64,000 bases of DNA from Anaerolineae bacterium (GTDB taxonomy: Bacteria; Chloroflexota; Anaerolineae; Aggregatilineales; Phototrophicaceae): contig JAJEBK010000014.1 in NCBI GenBank assembly GCA_022823945.1, positions 1-64,000 on the forward strand, in the 5' to 3' direction. Position 1 is the first letter of the stretch. Each line of letters starts with the position of its first letter. Both the position numbers and the translations under genes were made by a program. Under the pieces are notes generated by a model. That model did not search any database. It worked only from the letters and a program-made list of their open reading frames with translations, and was not told the DNA's origin. Below are positions 33,785 through 41,291 of this stretch, piece after piece.

Positions 33785-33869
33785 TGCCCCCGTCCCCCCG
33801 TCAGGTCAGCCGCAAGCAGGCTTTGGCTACCCTCTCCGTCCTAACGAGGAGGGGCTGGGGGAGGGGTTG
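33785..33869. repeat. Family-1 GC-tract repeat
   Basis: CCCCCGTCCCCCCGTCAGGT ... TCCGTCCTAACGAGGAGGGG continuing CTGGGGGAGGGG. It lies between the convergent importer and MutL-like operons. A partial family-2 unit (GTGTAGGGGCGAGG) precedes it. Confidence 0.7.
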
Positions 33870-33877
33870 TAGAGGCG

Positions 33878-35620
33878 CTACTCTTCGGGCGGCGCAAGCC
33901 AGCTTTCGGGGATGGCCACCTGGTGATCTTGTCCGCTCGCGGCAGCATACCAGCGCAACAGCAGCAGAGCGCGCTCAGTCATGGCAGTCGTTTGCGCCAG
34001 CACATCCAGCCGCGCATCGACCAGCAGCCCGCCACGCCCGCCAGCCAAGCGCACAGACAAGCGCCGTTTGCCCGCCACATAAACGCCGCGCCGCGTTTGC
34101 AGCCGCAATTCAATCTGCTCTGCCTGCGCCAGCGGCAAGTGCCAGACATCGCCCACGTTGATTTCCTGCTCGCTTGTTTCGCCATTTCCACGCTTGATGC
34201 GCATCGTCAAGGCCGCCTCGCCGATTGGCGCGCTGCCAGCCAGCCGAATCAAACTGCCCACATCTTGCAGAATCCCGCCATCCAGCAACTGCACAACTGC
34301 ATCGGGCACAACAGACGCCAGTCCGCCCAGCGCCGAGAGCGTGGCATGTGGGTCCGCCTTCACCTGCATCACACCCGCGCAATCCAGCGCATCCGCCAGC
34401 AGCAGCATATTCAAGGCGCCTTGGCTGCTGCCGCCCAGCGCCGCTCCTGCCAGGAAAAGCAAGCCCGGTTGTGGCGAGTCGCCCAACTGTGCCAACGCAT
34501 AGCGAAGGCCCGCCCGCAACAGCGCATATTCAATATAGCGCTCGCGCATATCCAGCGGCACATGCGTCGGACGCAAGCCCTTCTTCAACGCATATTCCGC
34601 CAGCTCGCCCTGGCGCGGATGAAAAGGCAGCCAGCCAGCCAGCTCCGCTTCTCCGACGCGCTCGAGGGTGTCGGTGGCGCTGTGTCCCAAACCAATGTCG
34701 CTGCACAGGACGCTGGTTGCCAAGCCCGCCCGCGCCAGGGTAACCATTGTGCGAGCGCTGCCCACATCGACCGCCAGCACAGCCTGCTTTTCCATGCGAG
34801 AAAAATAGGCTGCGATCGTTTCGATGCCGCGCGCTGTCGGCATAATGCCCGAATCGGATGCGGCAGCCAAGCGTTGAAAAGCGGGCAGACGCCGTTTGTG
34901 CGCGTCAAAGATTTTTGCCAACGCAGCTTGCAGCCCTTCCAGCGACAACACCCCGGCCGCGCGCCGGATATTTGGGGCAATGACCACTTCGACTTGCTGG
35001 CTGAGCATCTCGCGCACGGAAGACGCCAAACTGTTGTTGCCGGCATAGAGCACAGTCGGGCGACTGCCCAGCGGCAGCAACGACAGCGCCTGACGCACCA
35101 GCGAGAGCATCTCCAGCAGGGCAGTGCGCGCGCCGCCATCTGTGCCGCCCGCCACGATGATGAGCTGCGGGCGGCTGTGCACCAGTCGATTGAGCCGTCC
35201 GCGTGCGCCCAGCCCGTCCTGCAGATGGATTTCGGCGACAGCATCCATACCAAATGGAGCGATGGCTCGGCGCAGCCCGGCGATATCCATCTGCGGATAG
35301 AGCCCAATCAGCAGCGCGCGCAAAGGATGTCCAGCGCTGGTGGTCGTCAAGCAATAATCAATGCCGATATTGTCCGCTTGCTCTGGTCGGATGATGCGCT
35401 CGTTCGCGTCCAGCAGCCGGCGAGAACTGTGAGACTCCAGGTCGCGCATGATAGGCAAAACGCCGAAGAGCGCATCATCCTTGGGCGCGCCAATGGTGGT
35501 GCTGCCCGCGCCCTGGTTCACCAGTCGATACGCGCCATCTACTACATCGAAGAGCAAGGCGCGCGTGTTGACGCTGCCGATATCCAGAGCCAGGATCGAA
35601 CTGGGTTGCAGCGTGGTCAC
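33878..35620 (-). CDS. MutL/GlmL-like ASKHA ATPase
   Basis: This 580-residue protein resembles the 'glutamate mutase L' family: N-terminal phosphate-1 motif LALDIGSVNTRALLFDVV, TTSAGHPLRALLIGL, VVAGGTDGGAR, and a second sugar-kinase/actin-like phosphate motif AVDVGSARTMVTL near 290. These mark an ASKHA (actin/Hsp70/hexokinase) nucleotide-binding fold. In clostridia mutL sits between the glutamate mutase genes, but no mutase is near here. Instead it is the last gene of a six-gene operon of membrane proteins (3-base spacing to the preceding gene), which suggests a different, undescribed job. Confidence 0.75.
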   Translation of the reverse strand: MTTLQPSSILALDIGSVNTRALLFDVVDGAYRLVNQGAGSTTIGAPKDDALFGVLPIMRDLESHSSRRLLDANERIIRPEQADNIGIDYCLTTTSAGHPLRALLIGLYPQMDIAGLRRAIAPFGMDAVAEIHLQDGLGARGRLNRLVHSRPQLIIVAGGTDGGARTALLEMLSLVRQALSLLPLGSRPTVLYAGNNSLASSVREMLSQQVEVVIAPNIRRAAGVLSLEGLQAALAKIFDAHKRRLPAFQRLAAASDSGIMPTARGIETIAAYFSRMEKQAVLAVDVGSARTMVTLARAGLATSVLCSDIGLGHSATDTLERVGEAELAGWLPFHPRQGELAEYALKKGLRPTHVPLDMRERYIEYALLRAGLRYALAQLGDSPQPGLLFLAGAALGGSSQGALNMLLLADALDCAGVMQVKADPHATLSALGGLASVVPDAVVQLLDGGILQDVGSLIRLAGSAPIGEAALTMRIKRGNGETSEQEINVGDVWHLPLAQAEQIELRLQTRRGVYVAGKRRLSVRLAGGRGGLLVDARLDVLAQTTAMTERALLLLRWYAAASGQDHQVAIPESWLAPPEE

Positions 35621-35623
35621 CGC

Positions 35624-36292
35624 TCAAGCCCCATATTGGAATAGAAAAGCGATGCGCTCGGTCAAAATCGTCAAGCTGCTCAAAATAGTCGAGGCATAAA
35701 TCGCGCCCAGCGCCGTGACGATGAGGGCTTTGCCAATGGTTCGGAATACCTTGCCCAGCCCATAGCCTCCGCCATCGCTGGCAGTGGCCTGATAATGAAA
35801 GCTGAAGAGCGCTGTCAATGTGCCCAGCAACACCAGCAGCGACTCGAGCAGCGAGCCGAGGTCGGCATCCAGCGCGGGCAGGCGAGCGGTCGCTTCCAGC
35901 AAAGGCAGCAATGTGCCTCGCAGCGCGCCAACAACGCCGACAGCCGCCCCCATCACCACAACCACCGCCAAGATGCTATTGGTCAGCCAGCCCAGCCGCG
36001 CCACCGGCTTCAGCAGCAACAGCGCCGCGAAGAGCAGCCCCGTAAAGAATATCAACTGATCCGCTTGAGCGCCCAGCGCAGTCCAACTGGTGGCGGGATT
36101 TTGAACATCTTCCCAGAAGGGCAACAGCAGGCTTTCATAACCGACAATCAGGGTGAAAGCCGCGCTCGTGCCGATGAAGATATAGACTGCGATGCGATAC
36201 AAGTGGCGTATCAACGGCAGATCGCCCAACAAATAGCTAAAGACCATGAGCGTGAGCACAAAGCTGATTAGCGCGAGGGTGTTTTCTGGCAT
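35624..36292 (-). CDS. Polytopic membrane protein of the MutL-like operon
   Basis: This 222-residue protein has about six hydrophobic segments: LALISFVLTLMVFSYLLG, IAVYIFIGTSAAFTLIVG, LIFFTGLLFAALLLL, ILAVVVVMGAAVGVVG, LLVLLGTLTALFSF and ALGAIYASTILSSL. No catalytic motif or known family was recognised. The loop YGLGKVFRTIGKA before the last segment is basic and likely cytoplasmic. Three bases separate it from the ASKHA gene, so the products probably act together at the membrane. Confidence 0.65.
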   Translation of the reverse strand: MPENTLALISFVLTLMVFSYLLGDLPLIRHLYRIAVYIFIGTSAAFTLIVGYESLLLPFWEDVQNPATSWTALGAQADQLIFFTGLLFAALLLLKPVARLGWLTNSILAVVVVMGAAVGVVGALRGTLLPLLEATARLPALDADLGSLLESLLVLLGTLTALFSFHYQATASDGGGYGLGKVFRTIGKALIVTALGAIYASTILSSLTILTERIAFLFQYGA

Positions 36293-36306
36293 CCGCTTCC
36301 GCCCCC

Positions 36307-38184
36307 TCAGCCGCGCCGGACCAACGCGCCGATCGCTGCGACCAGATTGCCCAGCGCGATTGCCAGCACAGCCGCCAAAGTGCCCATCGTCAAGGCTTGC
36401 AAGCGCTGTGCTTCTCCACCGCGTTCTCGCAGTTGGACGATCGCGCCACGCGTGGAGCCTGGAACCGGGTTCGCTTGTGAAAATCGAGGCTCGATATTGC
36501 CATAGCGGCGCGGATAGAAGCGGCTCATCACAGACCGCTCGCGCGCAATGCTCGCCGAATCATCGCCGTTGGACGCAGTTTCTGGCACGAGACGTTCAGT
36601 CACGACGATAGCGGAGATCCAGCCTTCCCAGCCGTTTGACATCGCTATCTTGTACCAACTGGAATCGGCGTTGGCATCCAGCACGGCCAGGGTATCGCCC
36701 TTGTATGCGAGGCCCAGGGTGGCTTGGGCGGTGGAAGGACCGACGCGGATATTGACCGGCGACTGGGGCGATGTAACTTCCACGATGCGTATCATGGCGG
36801 TGGTGCTCGTGGGTGTGGGCACAGGCGTGTTGGTGGGCAGTGGCGTTGGCGTATGGGTCGGGCGCGGCGTGGCGGTTGGCAGCGGCGTCGGGCTGGGCAT
36901 GGTTTGAATCACGCTGCTCGCGTCAAGCGCTGCGCTGCCTGTGGGCGCTGTTTCGACTGCACCATCGGTAGCGGGCACAGCCGCCTGTGGGTCTATGCCA
37001 AAGGTCGCGTCCAACATTGCGCCGTAGGTATAGGCTGCACGCATGCCCACGACCAGCCCATCAAAGCGGTCAATGCTTTCCACATAGGCGCGCGTCAACG
37101 GCTCGGCAGCCAGGCTGGTAGCGGCATATAGACGTCTGGTTCCGGCCTCGGGCAGCGCTTGCTCCACCCAATTGCGCACATCTTCGGCGCTGTCGGCAAC
37201 CAGCAGCAGCATCTTCATATCGGCTAGCGACCCGACGGGCAAGCTGGTGGGCGCGTCACGCATGGACCTGCGGGCAATATCGGCAAAGTTCTCGCTCAAC
37301 TCACGAATGCCCAGCCCGCCGCCGGGCAAGTAATGCAGCAGCAAATAATCCAGCCCATTGACAAGACGCAAACCGGCTTGCGCAGCGCGGTCACGAATAG
37401 CATCAATGATATTCTGCGCATGTAAGTAGGCAATCGGGTTGCTGGTGGCCAGGACTGCTCGGCCGCCCCGCGCAAAAATATGTCGCAGCGCCAGATCCGT
37501 AAGCGCATCCAGCTCGGCGGCCGCGCCCAATCCATATTCCACTGCGACCAGTACATAGTCACCGGGCGAGAGGCTGTCCAGCGCCGCATAGAAGGCCAGG
37601 GCTTGCGGGTCGTCCTCTGCGAAGTCGGCTGGTGGCAAAGCGCCTGGCGCATAATCCGACGAGACAAATGGCAGCGCGACAAACAGCAAAAGCAGCGCCG
37701 ATGCCAGCAGGCGCGGGATATTCGGCAATGACAGAGCAGCCCGACGAACGAGTCCGCGTTTGGCGGGTCGCTGGGCAGTGTCCACTTGCCCGCCGACGAT
37801 CTCCGTCAACAAGTCGACTTGCGCCTTTTGTGCCTGCGACAAAGCAACGGCGCTGATGACACCGCCCGGCTTCTCCTGCAATGCTGGCGAGGTCAGCGCC
37901 TGGTCTGCATCATAGAGTTCTTGCCATTCCTCTTTGTGTTCAATTTCCAGTGAGCGCGCCCGCAGCGCCTGTAAACGTTGGTCCAGCTCGGTCAAGGGGC
38001 GCTCGCTCTGTCCCCCCAAAAGGGCGGTTGCGTCGGGCTGGTCGGCTGGTTGCGAAGCGAGCCTTCGGCGGCGCAATCGTGGCAAGAATCGGCGCAACCC
38101 CCTGCGCTGGCCAGCCGATTCGCCCGCGCCTGGTTGGCTTGCCTCGGGCTGCGGCGCTTCCAGCCAGCTGTAGTCGTCGTTCAT
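36307..38184 (-). CDS. Membrane protein with extracytoplasmic domain and SH3b domain
   Basis: This 625-residue protein starts with a charged cytoplasmic region (about 1-150) and a membrane segment (LLASALLLLFVALPFV). An exported alpha/beta domain follows (about 175-410, with DYVLVAVEYGLGAAAELDAL and MKMLLLVADSAEDVRNWVEQ), then a Pro/Thr linker (about 430-460). An SH3b domain (VNIRVGPSTAQATLGLAYKG) and a C-terminal membrane segment complete it. SH3b suggests contact with cell wall. The exported domain was not recognised. It is the largest member of the MutL-like operon and the likely outward-facing part of a complex. Confidence 0.65.
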   Translation of the reverse strand: MNDDYSWLEAPQPEASQPGAGESAGQRRGLRRFLPRLRRRRLASQPADQPDATALLGGQSERPLTELDQRLQALRARSLEIEHKEEWQELYDADQALTSPALQEKPGGVISAVALSQAQKAQVDLLTEIVGGQVDTAQRPAKRGLVRRAALSLPNIPRLLASALLLLFVALPFVSSDYAPGALPPADFAEDDPQALAFYAALDSLSPGDYVLVAVEYGLGAAAELDALTDLALRHIFARGGRAVLATSNPIAYLHAQNIIDAIRDRAAQAGLRLVNGLDYLLLHYLPGGGLGIRELSENFADIARRSMRDAPTSLPVGSLADMKMLLLVADSAEDVRNWVEQALPEAGTRRLYAATSLAAEPLTRAYVESIDRFDGLVVGMRAAYTYGAMLDATFGIDPQAAVPATDGAVETAPTGSAALDASSVIQTMPSPTPLPTATPRPTHTPTPLPTNTPVPTPTSTTAMIRIVEVTSPQSPVNIRVGPSTAQATLGLAYKGDTLAVLDANADSSWYKIAMSNGWEGWISAIVVTERLVPETASNGDDSASIARERSVMSRFYPRRYGNIEPRFSQANPVPGSTRGAIVQLRERGGEAQRLQALTMGTLAAVLAIALGNLVAAIGALVRRG

Positions 38185-38187
38185 CAG

Positions 38188-38838
38188 CTAGCCCCGAAGC
38201 GAACGGTCTTGCCCCAGCAGCGCGCGCACACCGACCACGATGCTGCCGAGGGCGATGCCCAGCAAGATCGCTCGCGCGCCAGCCTGCACGGGGATGCGCA
38301 GCAACCAGTCGCTCAATGCGGCAATCGGCGCTAGCTCGGGCAATGGCAAGCTGCCCAGCAAAACCACGACTACAACCAGTACGAAGAGAATGCCCCAGAT
38401 GTCGCTGCGCCTGGTCAAAATCCGCGCGCCGCCAGCCACCAAAGTAACACAGAGCAGCGCCGCCAATGCCGACTCGATGGGCAGTTGGATTGTCTCCAAC
38501 AGCGAAAGGTCACCTCGCTGCGTGATATGCCAGCCGATGGTACCGGCAAAACTGGCGAGCAGCACGCCGCTCATCAGCCGGCCACTCACCACGCGCCTGG
38601 TATGCAAGATCAACAAGTTAGCGATGCCAAAGACGATGCTCAGCGCCAGCACAATCACCAGCAGCCGCAGCAGCACAGCGCCGGGCAAAGCAAAGTTCTG
38701 CGCAAGCGCATCAGCCCCCGCGCCATCGCCAAAGAGCGCTGGATTATCACCCAGCAACAGGCTTAGCACAGCAGTGATGCCGACCAGGAAACCGGTTATT
38801 GTCGCCAAAGAAGCGCCAACGCGCGAACGGCGGTTCAT
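38188..38838 (-). CDS. Polytopic membrane protein of the MutL-like operon
   Basis: This 216-residue protein has about six hydrophobic segments, including ATITGFLVGITAVLSLLLG, LLRLLVIVLALSIVFGIANLL and LFVLVVVVVLLGSLPL. No conserved catalytic motif or family was recognised. It lies three bases from each neighbour (38184/38188 and 38838/38842), so it is co-translated. Its size and topology are similar to the 222-residue protein of the same operon, without obvious sequence similarity. Confidence 0.65.
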   Translation of the reverse strand: MNRRSRVGASLATITGFLVGITAVLSLLLGDNPALFGDGAGADALAQNFALPGAVLLRLLVIVLALSIVFGIANLLILHTRRVVSGRLMSGVLLASFAGTIGWHITQRGDLSLLETIQLPIESALAALLCVTLVAGGARILTRRSDIWGILFVLVVVVVLLGSLPLPELAPIAALSDWLLRIPVQAGARAILLGIALGSIVVGVRALLGQDRSLRG

Positions 38839-38841
38839 TTC

Positions 38842-39678
38842 TCAGCGCCTCCGCCGGATCGTCCACAAGATTGCGCCGAGGACCAGGCCGACCACTGCGA
38901 CAACGGCCAGCAACTGCCCGCTGAGCCAGGGCAACTGCCCCGCCATGCCCAGAACCAGCGCCAGTGTTATCAAAATCATCAGCAGGGCGCGCCAGACATC
39001 CATGACGATCGCATCGGCTGCCGCGCGGGCATCGCCAGAAACATAGGCGGGAGCGGCGAAAAGCTCTTCGCCTATCAACGTTTCGTCAGCCATGGCATAA
39101 GCCACCGCCTGGCCCTCCAACTGGTCGCTGACTGCCAGCGTGGCTTGTCGGTTTCGCCGGGCGCTATCCAAAATCAGCCCCAATTCCGCGCCGAAACTGC
39201 CGGCCAGGATATGGGCTGGGGGGGCGTCATCGCCGATCACAGCTGTCACGCCTGCCGCATAGCCGAGCGCTCGTTTGCCTTGTGGATACCAATGCACATT
39301 GCGCATCCCGCCATCGCCCAGCCAGGCTGCAGCGACTTTCGCGTTTGCCAGCGGGATAGTTGTGGGGGCAGAAGTAGACAGCGCCGGTGGCGTATCGCCA
39401 GCGCTATTTTTTTCGATGATGTGATGAAAAAGTTCCGCGTTTGCCAGGGCGGTGGCGGTGTTGTCTTCGCCAATGCTGGCGCTGCCAAATGCCAGGTGTA
39501 AAGGGCGGTCGGCTTCAATGGCCTGGCTGCTCCAGCCGGGTATGCGCTCAAAGGCAGACACAGGGCGCAGTGTTCGCCGACTGCCCCCCCGCGACTGCAA
39601 AAACCGCGCTGTGTATATCAGCACAGCCGTCGCCAAAACAAACAGAATGCTGAGCACCTGCTGCGTTGTGACATCCAT
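38842..39678 (-). CDS. Membrane protein resembling DUF6754
   Basis: This 278-residue protein has an N-terminal membrane segment (VLSILFVLATAVLIYTARFL), a soluble middle domain and two C-terminal segments. The middle domain includes RPLHLAFGSASIGEDNTATAL, GYAAGVTAVIGDDAPPAHILAGSFGAELGLILD and QLEGQAVAYAMADETLIGEELFAAPAY. From memory this matches the Chloroflexota family DUF6754, whose function is unknown; an HMM check is required. ATG 39678 is preferred over the track start at 39786, which overlaps the next gene. Confidence 0.6.
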   Translation of the reverse strand: MDVTTQQVLSILFVLATAVLIYTARFLQSRGGSRRTLRPVSAFERIPGWSSQAIEADRPLHLAFGSASIGEDNTATALANAELFHHIIEKNSAGDTPPALSTSAPTTIPLANAKVAAAWLGDGGMRNVHWYPQGKRALGYAAGVTAVIGDDAPPAHILAGSFGAELGLILDSARRNRQATLAVSDQLEGQAVAYAMADETLIGEELFAAPAYVSGDARAAADAIVMDVWRALLMILITLALVLGMAGQLPWLSGQLLAVVAVVGLVLGAILWTIRRRR

Positions 39679-39683
39679 AGCTG

Positions 39684-39935
39684 CTAGTCCAGGCGCTTGT
39701 TTTCGAGCAGGTTGCGCAACTGCCGCGTGCCAGCGGGCGAATCCAGCAGGTCTGCCAATTCGCGGCAGGCATCGCCGACGCGCCACAGATTCGCCAAAGG
39801 CTGCGCAACCAGCAAGGTACTGGCCAAGATTGGCGCGGCCGGCTCCAGCGCGTCCAGCAAGCTGAGCAAGTAGGGCGCTGCCCCGCGGTCTTTGGCGCGT
39901 ATGATCAGGTCAAGAATGCTGTGCTGCTTTTGCAT
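39684..39935 (-). CDS. Small helical protein, first gene of the MutL-like operon
   Basis: This 83-residue protein (MQKQHSILDLIIRAKDRGAA...) is mainly helical, with one weakly hydrophobic stretch (APILASTLLVAQPLANLW). No family was recognised. The ATG at 39935 lies seven bases after a TATACT -10 box, so translation probably begins on a leaderless mRNA. The stop is five bases before the next start. Confidence 0.55.
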   Translation of the reverse strand: MQKQHSILDLIIRAKDRGAAPYLLSLLDALEPAAPILASTLLVAQPLANLWRVGDACRELADLLDSPAGTRQLRNLLENKRLD

Positions 39936-39942
39936 GGCGGGC

Positions 39943-39951
39943 AGTATAGCA
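39943..39951 (-). promoter_or_regulatory. Extended -10 promoter of the MutL-like operon, leaderless layout
   Basis: On the minus strand TGCTATACT is an extended -10. Only seven bases (GCCCGCC) separate it from the ATG at 39935, so transcription would start at or next to the A of the start codon. Confidence 0.55.
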
Positions 39952-40081
39952 TTGATGCGCAATGCGCGTTGTGCAAGCGCGGGCGGTTTTGCGGCAGTGG
40001 CAATTCCCAAATGTTCTGGCCGGGTCGAGGCCCCGGTCCCGGTAAGTCCAATAAAGTAATGCAACAATATGCAGGAACGGC

Positions 40082-40154
40082 GTAGGGGCGACTCTTGAGT
40101 CGCCCACATGGTCAACGGCGACATAGTGGGCGAGACAAACCTTGCCTTTACAAC
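40082..40154. repeat. Family-2 two-hairpin element
   Basis: GTAGGGGCGACTCTTGAGTC + GCCCAC forms one stem-loop; TGGGCGAGACAAACCTTGCC + TTTAC is a weaker second half. It is the reverse-order counterpart of the element at 56140. Confidence 0.65.
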
Positions 40155-40207
40155 CGCGCTCTGTTTTTTCGCATTTCATTCTTGGTTCTGCCTAGAAGCC
40201 TCCGCCC

Positions 40208-40216
40208 TGCTAGAAT
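40208..40216 (+). promoter_or_regulatory. Extended -10 promoter of mscL
   Basis: TGCTAGAAT fits the extended -10 pattern TGnTAnAAT. A -35 at the proper distance is poor. Transcription would start about 25 bases before the GTG at 40248. Confidence 0.5.
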
Positions 40217-40247
40217 CGCCAAAACACACTCAGTCGGGAGGACCCTT

Positions 40248-40736
40248 GTGATTCAAGAATTCAAGAAGTTCATCATGCGCGGCAATGTAGTCGATCTCGC
40301 TGTCGGCATCATCATCGGCGCGGCTTTCAAGAGCGTCACGACCTCGCTGGTCAAAGATGTCATCACGCCCCCCATCGGCTTGATCCTCAACAACTTCAAC
40401 TTTGACGACCTCTTCATCAGCCTGAATGGGCAATTCTATCCGACGCTCAAAGACGCGCTGGATGCCTCTGCGCCCATCATCAAAGTGGGCAGCTTCATCA
40501 ATGTGTGCATCGACTTTTTGATCACCGCCATCGCCATCTTCTTCCTCATCAAGTTCGTGAATCACATGGAAGAAGTCATCGACGACCTGGGCGAAAAAGA
40601 AGAACCCGAAGCCGCGTCCAAGCCAGAACCGGAGCCCGAGCCCGAGCCAGCACCGCCGCCACCACCAGAGCCGACCACAGAAGAGCGCCTGGTCGCCGTA
40701 TTGGAGAAACTTTCGGCGCAATTGGACGAGGCATGA
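40248..40736 (+). CDS. mscL: Large-conductance mechanosensitive channel
   Basis: This 162-residue protein opens under membrane tension to release solutes on osmotic downshock. The N-terminal helix and TM1 carry EFKKFIMRGNVVDLAVGIIIGAAF, the MscL signature; a periplasmic loop and TM2 (FLITAIAIFFLIKFVN) follow. The C-terminus has a Glu/Pro-rich linker (EPEPEPEPAPPPPPEP) before the final helix bundle, as in several relatives. Start GTG 40248 has GGGAGGA six bases upstream; the track start at 40095 runs through a repeat. Confidence 0.92.
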   Translation: MIQEFKKFIMRGNVVDLAVGIIIGAAFKSVTTSLVKDVITPPIGLILNNFNFDDLFISLNGQFYPTLKDALDASAPIIKVGSFINVCIDFLITAIAIFFLIKFVNHMEEVIDDLGEKEEPEAASKPEPEPEPEPAPPPPPEPTTEERLVAVLEKLSAQLDEA

Positions 40737-40799
40737 CAACGCCAAATCTATGTGCTATCGTTGGCTGCACAATGGACGAATAGTCAGGAGACACGCGAC

Positions 40800-41291
40800 A
40801 TGGCAGAAGACAAAATCAAAGAAGCCTTGAAGATGATGCCTTATGGCTTCTACGCCTTCACCACCAAAGATGGCGATGATGTGAACGCCATGGTGGTCAA
40901 CTGGGTGTCGCAGATGTCGTACGCGCCGCGGCTGGTGGCAGTCGGCATCCAGAAGAGTTGCTATTCGCGCGGATTGGTCGAAGCGGGCGGCGTCTTTGGA
41001 TTAAACCTGTTCCTGCAAGTCGATTCCGATTCCATCATGGGCGTGACCAGTGGTCGGGCGCGCAAACCCGACAAGATGGACAATGCCGACTACAGCGCAG
41101 CGCCAGAAACCGGCGTTCCCGTGCTGGCTGGAGCGGCCGCCTACATCGAGTGCAAGCTCACGCAGATTGTCGATGTTGGCGGCGACCACGACATCATCGT
41201 CGGCGAAGCTATCCATGCCGATGTGATGAAAGAAGGCGCGCCACCCGAGGTGCTGTCGCTGACCGAGCTGGGCTGGAGCTATGCCGGCTAG
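40800..41291 (+). CDS. Flavin reductase-like FMN-binding protein
   Basis: This 163-residue protein of the flavin-reductase domain family has MPYGFYAFTTKDGDDVNAMVVNWVSQMSYAPRLVAVGI, the FMN-binding N-terminal block, and a late EAIHADV strand. It probably binds FMN and reduces flavin or a small acceptor with NAD(P)H; the partner is unknown. ATG 40800 has AGGAG about 10 bases upstream. Its TAG stop overlaps the stop of the convergent glycosyltransferase gene. Confidence 0.8.
   Translation: MAEDKIKEALKMMPYGFYAFTTKDGDDVNAMVVNWVSQMSYAPRLVAVGIQKSCYSRGLVEAGGVFGLNLFLQVDSDSIMGVTSGRARKPDKMDNADYSAAPETGVPVLAGAAAYIECKLTQIVDVGGDHDIIVGEAIHADVMKEGAPPEVLSLTELGWSYAG

Noticed and set aside
33923-35644. 573-residue plus-strand ORF antisense to the MutL-like gene
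   Set aside because: It lies fully opposite the ASKHA protein with intact phosphate motifs; the antisense peptide has no recognisable fold or start signal.
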